From Minisyncoccota bacterium (lineage in GTDB: Bacteria; Verrucomicrobiota; Verrucomicrobiia; Methylacidiphilales; Verrucolacustridaceae), in NCBI GenBank assembly GCA_030054195.1, contig JASGCJ010000003.1, forward strand, positions 1 through 36,682: a DNA stretch of 36,682 nucleotides. Direction: 5' to 3'. This document shows positions 32,551 through 36,682 of this stretch, piece by piece. Position numbers and translations under genes: made by a program. Each line of letters opens with the position of its first letter. The first letter of the stretch is position 1. The notes beneath the pieces were generated by a model. That model had not been told where the DNA came from and did not search any database. It saw only the letters and a program-made list of their open reading frames with translations.

Positions 32551-34332
32551 TTAGCCAACCAACTCGGGATAAACCCGCTGCGCCATATCGACGAGGATCT
32601 TACGACACTCCTCTCCAGAATCCATTTTTAGCACTTTCTTTGCCAAGGCTTGACACTCCCCATAGTGCAAACTTTGCACCGCTTTTTTGACCCGCGGAAT
32701 GGCCACCGAGCCCATGCTCATCTCATCCACCCCCAAGCCCAATAAAATCGGCGTCATGACAACGTCCCCCGCCATCTCTCCACATACCCCCACCCAGATC
32801 CCATTCGCATGCGCTGCCTCCACAACCCTATCAATCAAAGTTAGCACGGCAGGATGGGTCGGCTGATAAAGCGATGCGACTCGCTCATTCGTGCGATCCG
32901 CAGCCAACGTATATTGAGTCAAATCGTTCGTTCCGATGCTGAAAAACTGCACCAAGGGAGCCAGTCGATCGACAATCAAAGCCGCGGACGGAACCTCAAT
33001 CATCGCTCCCGCTTCAACCTCTGCCGCAGCGGGAATATCCGCCGCTTTCAGTTCGTCCCTCGCCTCCCCTAGCAAAGCCAACGCCGCGACCAGCTCCTCT
33101 TTTGTCGCGATCATCGGGAACATCACCCTGACCTTTCCTCCTGGATTCGACCGGCAGATCGCCCGGAGCTGAGTCTTGAATAAATCAGGCTTCTCCAAGC
33201 AGTACCGGATCGCTCGCCACCCCAAAAATGGATTCGCCTCAGGATCGAATCCTTGATGCGAAGGCAACTTATCTCCACCCAAATCTAAAGTTCGAATAAT
33301 TGCCAAATGAGGCCGCGACGCCTGCACCACCTGCTGATAAATATTTGCCTGCTCCTCCTCCCCTGGAAACTGGACACGATTCAGGAAAAGAAACTCGGTG
33401 CGATATAACCCAATCCCCTCTGCTCCACTCTCCGCAATGAGAGGCAAATCCTCAGGAAGCTCCACATTGGCCGAAAGCACCAATCGTCTTCCATCCTTGG
33501 TAGTCGCAGGCGTATCCCGCAGAACTTCCAGGCTCTGCTCGACCGCCAAACGCCGTTTCTCAATCTGCCCGTACTCATATCGCGTCTGCTCCGTTGGGTT
33601 GACGATGAGCAACCCCGCGTATCCATCCAAAATAACAGGCGAACCAGATTCACACTTCGCCAAAACACTGTGCAAGCCCACCACCGCTGGAATATTCAGC
33701 GAGCGCGCCATGATCGCCGTGTGAGACGTTGTGCTCCCCACCTCCGTTGTAAAACCAAGAACGAGCTGGCGATTTAGAAGAGCCGTGTCAGACGGTGTCA
33801 AATCATGCGCTAAAATCACACTCGGAGAATCTAAGGAGTAGAGGTCTGCCAGCTTACGTCCGAGCAAGTTATAAATTACCCTTCGTCCCACATCTGAAAT
33901 ATCTGCAGCTCTCTCCCGCAGATATGGATCCTCCATCTCCTTCATGCTTTGCGCATACGCATGAATCACGTGTTGATAGACGTGCTCTACACACACTTTC
34001 CGCAGCTCCAACTGTCTCCGCACCGCCCCAGCAATCGTACTGTCGGCCGCCACTAAAAGATGCGCCTCAAAAATCTCCGTCTGCCCTTCCCCAAGCGAAC
34101 GGGCAAGGTGATCCTTAATCCCCTGAATCTGCTCCCGTGTTTTAAGGAGTGCCGCCTCTAATCTCCGCAACTCATCCGGAATCTGGGACTCCTCGATCGG
34201 CGTAGGACGCACCCGAACCTCCTCATGAGAAAAAATGGCCAACCGGCCGCTTACCACCCCAGGGGAAGCAGGAATACCGGCGAGACGGAGCTCCGTGCCG
34301 GGAACAGAAGAGGGCTTATCGGAAGCAATCAC
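32551..34332 (-). CDS. ptsI: Phosphotransferase system enzyme I
   Basis: The 593-residue EI takes phosphate from phosphoenolpyruvate and passes it to HPr. The phosphorylated His204 lies in TTSHTAIMARSLNIPAVVG. The PEP-binding C-terminal barrel has LYRTEFLFLNR, RTLDLGGDKLP, NPFLGWRAIRYCLE, FFSIGTNDLTQYTLA and GVCGEMAGD. It begins at a GTG 23 bases after the HPr gene. No enzyme II genes are in the window. Confidence 0.96.
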   Translation of the reverse strand: MIASDKPSSVPGTELRLAGIPASPGVVSGRLAIFSHEEVRVRPTPIEESQIPDELRRLEAALLKTREQIQGIKDHLARSLGEGQTEIFEAHLLVAADSTIAGAVRRQLELRKVCVEHVYQHVIHAYAQSMKEMEDPYLRERAADISDVGRRVIYNLLGRKLADLYSLDSPSVILAHDLTPSDTALLNRQLVLGFTTEVGSTTSHTAIMARSLNIPAVVGLHSVLAKCESGSPVILDGYAGLLIVNPTEQTRYEYGQIEKRRLAVEQSLEVLRDTPATTKDGRRLVLSANVELPEDLPLIAESGAEGIGLYRTEFLFLNRVQFPGEEEQANIYQQVVQASRPHLAIIRTLDLGGDKLPSHQGFDPEANPFLGWRAIRYCLEKPDLFKTQLRAICRSNPGGKVRVMFPMIATKEELVAALALLGEARDELKAADIPAAAEVEAGAMIEVPSAALIVDRLAPLVQFFSIGTNDLTQYTLAADRTNERVASLYQPTHPAVLTLIDRVVEAAHANGIWVGVCGEMAGDVVMTPILLGLGVDEMSMGSVAIPRVKKAVQSLHYGECQALAKKVLKMDSGEECRKILVDMAQRVYPELVG

Positions 34333-34355
34333 GGGAGAAACTATCTCCCTTCCAC

Positions 34356-34643
34356 CTACTCCTCGTCGAACTTTCTTTCTATTAATTCAAGTAACGATTG
34401 GATGGCAGTCTCCGCTCCGGGCCCTGCCGCCCGCAGGCTGATTTTCGAGCCCATCCCTGCCGCCAACATCATCAACCCCATAATACTCTTCCCGTTAATT
34501 GTCTCCCCGTCCTTTTCCACTAAAATCTCGCACGCGTGCCGGTTTGCCTCCCGGACAAACATTGCGGCAGGACGCGCATGCAGTCCCAGCCGATTTTTGA
34601 TCGCAACCTCTTTCGAGGCTTTTTCCTCTGGTCCTTTACCCAT
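34356..34643 (-). CDS. ptsH: Phosphocarrier protein HPr
   Basis: A 95-residue HPr with the phosphorylated His22 in RLGLHARPAAMFV and the regulatory Ser53 in INGKSIMGLMMLAAG, the site that HPr kinase modifies. It carries a short charged extension at the N terminus (MGKGPEEKASKE). It lies 2 bases after hprK and 23 before ptsI, so kinase, carrier and EI are made together. Having both sites intact suggests that HPr is controlled from both EI and the kinase. Confidence 0.95.
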   Translation of the reverse strand: MGKGPEEKASKEVAIKNRLGLHARPAAMFVREANRHACEILVEKDGETINGKSIMGLMMLAAGMGSKISLRAAGPGAETAIQSLLELIERKFDEE

Positions 34644-34645
34644 AC

Positions 34646-35593
34646 TTAGCCCTCCTTCAGCTTCAGCCGGCTCATCAATTTTTCATTAAACTCAAGCGCT
34701 GAGAATTGCCCCATCGTCTTCATCTTCTGATCCAGAGCCGCCACCTGTACCAATCCCGCTAAATCTCGCCCAGGCCGGATCGGAAGTTTCACATGGGGAA
34801 TCTTCAGCCCCAAGATTTCATAGAACTGTTGATCTAAACCTGTTCTTTCGATCTCCTCCACCTTGTCCCACTCCTCCAGCGTCACTACCAGATCCAATCT
34901 TTTCTCCGTTCGAATCGCCCGCCCCCCAAAGATCGCCGCCACATTGATGATTCCAATACCCCTCACCTCCATAAACGTCCTCGTCACCTCCGCCGAGGTG
35001 GCCATCAACTCTCTACCTTCAAGAAGCCTCAATCGCGTGATGTCATCCGCCACGAGAGAATATCCCCGCTCCACCAACCCCAAAGCACACTCACTTTTTC
35101 CCACTCCGCTCTCCCCTCGAATCAGCACCCCAACCCCCATGATATCCACCATACTCCCGTGCTCGCTGGTCGTGGGGGCGAAATCCTCCTCCAGACACAG
35201 AGTGATCAGATTCACCAACCGGGGTGTTGGAATCGGGGAAATAAAAACTGGAATCTTGGCCTTCTGCGCCTCTTTTAAAATGATCGCCGGAGGCCGATTG
35301 TCCCGACTAAAAACAATGCATGGGATTTTCCGATCCAAAATTGCGCGAATCCGAGCCTGCCTCGTTTCCGAATCCAGCGACTGAAAGTAGCTGATCTCGC
35401 TTTTGCCTATCAGTTGAACGCGGCGAAACGCAAAATATTTAATAAATCCCGTTAGCGCCATCCCCAAGCGATTCACCGCACCTTCCCGGATCAATCGCCC
35501 CATCCCTTCCTGTCCTGCGACGAGCTTCAACTGCAACCGTGCCGCGTGTTGCGTGTAGAAATGTTCCACGGAAACTGTTAAAGGCTTTTTCAT
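34646..35593 (-). CDS. hprK: HPr kinase/phosphorylase
   Basis: A 315-residue bifunctional enzyme that phosphorylates or dephosphorylates the regulatory Ser of HPr. The P-loop is GESGVGKS (residues 160-167), His145 in SEHGSMVDIMGVG lies upstream of it, Asp183 and Asp184 follow in LVADD, and the family signature MEVRGIGIINVAAIFG is at 208-223. In Gram-negative bacteria without a full sugar uptake system it links carbon state to gene control or envelope processes. It lies in the galE-hprK-HPr-EI run, 12 bases after galE. Confidence 0.96.
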   Translation of the reverse strand: MKKPLTVSVEHFYTQHAARLQLKLVAGQEGMGRLIREGAVNRLGMALTGFIKYFAFRRVQLIGKSEISYFQSLDSETRQARIRAILDRKIPCIVFSRDNRPPAIILKEAQKAKIPVFISPIPTPRLVNLITLCLEEDFAPTTSEHGSMVDIMGVGVLIRGESGVGKSECALGLVERGYSLVADDITRLRLLEGRELMATSAEVTRTFMEVRGIGIINVAAIFGGRAIRTEKRLDLVVTLEEWDKVEEIERTGLDQQFYEILGLKIPHVKLPIRPGRDLAGLVQVAALDQKMKTMGQFSALEFNEKLMSRLKLKEG

Positions 35594-35605
35594 TCGGAAG
35601 ATCTC

Positions 35606-36577
35606 CTAGTCAGCATACCCTTGAGGGTGGGCCCGATGCCAATTCCAGGCACTCGTTAAAATCTCCTCCAGCCCCGAATGCTTTGCTTTCCAGCCTAGTT
35701 CCCTCTGCAACTTATGGGAGCCCGCCACCAAGGCCGGAGGATCCCCCGCCCGAGCAGGTTGCGCCCGGGTCGGAATCGGTCGCTGCGTTACTTTTTTTGC
35801 CGTTTCAATCACCTGCTTTACAGAATAGCCATTCCCAGTGCCCACATTGAAAAACCCAGGCTTATCCCGATCCAATGCTAGAATGTGTGCGGATGCCAAA
35901 TCCTTGACGTGAATATAGTCCCGAATGCAGGTCCCATCGGGGGTCGCATGGCTCTCTCCAAACACATCCACCACCTCCCGTTGACCCAAAGCAGCTAAAA
36001 GGACATTTGGAATCAGATGCGTTTCGATCCGATGATGTTCTCCCCGCTCCTGCGAAGCTCCAGATGCATTGAAATATCGGAGTGCCGTGGGAATCAACCC
36101 ATGCACATGCGCATACCAAGTCAAAATCTGTTCAAAAACCAATTTTGAGTGCCCGTAGGGATTGATCGGTTTTTGCGGGGTCTGCTCATCCATCGGCACC
36201 TTTTCAGGCAGCCCATACGTTGCACAAGTGGAGGAAAAAATGATTTTTTTACATCCAGACGCAACCATCGCATCCAGAAGATTGACCCCCCCAGAAACAT
36301 TTACCCGATAGTATAGCGAGGGATCCTTCATGCTTTCGGGAACGAGCGCCTTGCCGGCAAAATGAATTACCGCATCGGGTTTATGATCCGCGAGAGCCCG
36401 ATGCAAAAGATCCCTGTCCGCTAAATCTCCCTGCAGAAAATGAGCCTGCGGATGAACAGCCGCGCGATGGCCCTCGCTTAAATTATCCCAAACCACCACG
36501 CCGTGGCCTGCGCCGATCAACTCCTCGACGCAAACTGAACCGATATAGCCGGCTCCGCCCGTGACCAGGACTTTCAT
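35606..36577 (-). CDS. galE: UDP-glucose 4-epimerase
   Basis: A 323-residue short-chain dehydrogenase-type epimerase that interconverts UDP-glucose and UDP-galactose with bound NAD. TGGAGYIGS binds NAD (residues 6-14). The catalytic set is the Ser/Thr in FSSTCATYG and Tyr141 with Lys145 in YGHSK. ALRYFNASGA, IRDYIHVKDLA and FNVGTGNGYSV complete the family pattern. It feeds sugar nucleotides to surface polysaccharide or lipopolysaccharide. It lies 18 bases after the rho stop. Confidence 0.95.
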   Translation of the reverse strand: MKVLVTGGAGYIGSVCVEELIGAGHGVVVWDNLSEGHRAAVHPQAHFLQGDLADRDLLHRALADHKPDAVIHFAGKALVPESMKDPSLYYRVNVSGGVNLLDAMVASGCKKIIFSSTCATYGLPEKVPMDEQTPQKPINPYGHSKLVFEQILTWYAHVHGLIPTALRYFNASGASQERGEHHRIETHLIPNVLLAALGQREVVDVFGESHATPDGTCIRDYIHVKDLASAHILALDRDKPGFFNVGTGNGYSVKQVIETAKKVTQRPIPTRAQPARAGDPPALVAGSHKLQRELGWKAKHSGLEEILTSAWNWHRAHPQGYAD

Positions 36578-36584
36578 CTTCCAG

Positions 36585-36605
36585 AAAAAGGAGGCCTACT
36601 CCTTT
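36585..36605 (-). terminator. Short terminator-like hairpin at the end of rho
   Basis: On the minus strand AAAGGAG (36605-36599) and CTCCTTT (36593-36587) form a 7-bp stem with a TAGGC loop that includes the rho stop codon, followed by a run of T ending at 36585. The stem is short and A/U-rich at its base and the T-run is brief, so it would be a weak terminator; galE may be partly transcribed from the rho promoter. Confidence 0.45.
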
Positions 36606-36682
36606 AGGTTCATCGCCAACAGGAATTCCACATTGTTTTTTGTCTTCTTGAGTCGGCCCAAGAGCAACTCCATCGCCTCCAC
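36596..36682 (-). CDS. rho: Transcription termination factor Rho, C-terminal end only
   Basis: The reverse strand reads into the window with 28 codons ending in TAG at 36598-36596. The residues VEAMELLLGRLKKTKNNVEF, ending LLAMNLKE, are the characteristic tail of Rho. The rest of the gene lies beyond the window edge. Confidence 0.88.
   Translation of the reverse strand: MEAMELLLGRLKKTKNNVEFLLAMNLKE

Noticed and set aside
1-36682. tRNA, rRNA genes or CRISPR arrays
   Set aside because: No cloverleaf-sized gap with tRNA motifs and no regularly spaced short repeats were seen; gaps are mostly under 140 bases.

Overview
The window reads as a chromosomal segment of a Gram-negative, menaquinone-using, light-harvesting bacterium, most likely a member of the Verrucomicrobiota or a close PVC relative. 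This placement is inference. It rests on the gene mix: futalosine-pathway menaquinone genes, a single-subunit-cytochrome sdhCAB, HPr kinase with EI and HPr but no sugar permease, an OmpA-type envelope protein, a DUF5069 protein, and many GTG/TTG starts. There are no tRNA or rRNA genes, no CRISPR array, no transposase and no phage genes. Coding density is very high; no stretch over 300 bases lacks a gene, and the longest gap (about 137 bases) lies upstream of the rhodopsin gene.

Layout. 1-1057 (minus): 5' part of an aldehyde dehydrogenase gene that runs off the window, divergent from mazG (plus). 2011-3793 (plus): a two-gene retinal phototrophy cassette, a green-type proton-pumping rhodopsin with a strong terminator followed by the beta-carotene-cleaving enzyme Blh. 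3863-8002: a TPR protein, a GAF/SpoIIE-type phosphatase with a small companion ORF, a cupin, an OmpA-domain protein and a SYLF-domain protein. 8041-16717 (minus): a long tightly packed run, mqnP-mqnE-small membrane protein-mqnA-WG protein-chimera-cbpA-cbpM-DUF5069. 16782-18257 (plus): a secreted MORN-repeat protein. 18267-21630 (minus): sdhCAB. 21727-25932 (minus): CPBP protease, comF, accD, folC, HAD hydrolase. 26029-29046: accA (plus), an mcsA-like gene (minus), a methyltransferase and a membrane protein (plus). 29043-36682 (minus): rho (3' end only), galE, hprK, HPr, ptsI, lysS, an MFS transporter and a lysophospholipid acyltransferase.

The most striking structure is a 2202-base direct tandem duplication (about 9394-13800) with a 3-base CCC microhomology at the join. 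Its left end falls inside cbpA and its right end inside the 3' end of mqnA, so mqnA, the WG protein gene and cbpA all survive intact. The novel join puts the J-domain and Gly-rich start of CbpA in frame with a full second copy of the WG protein, giving a 730-residue chimera. The two copies look identical, so this is either a very recent event or an assembly artefact. The WG protein itself is unusual: a predicted exported protein with two lipoyl-like domains inserted among WG repeats, neither with a lysine at the expected attachment position.

Functionally, the rhodopsin and SDH/menaquinone genes point to a respiratory membrane that can also be energised by light. AccA/AccD and the acyltransferase serve lipid synthesis, and EI/HPr/HPr kinase probably act as a regulatory phosphorelay. 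Many gene pairs overlap by ATGA, GTGA or TGATG, suggesting extensive translational coupling.
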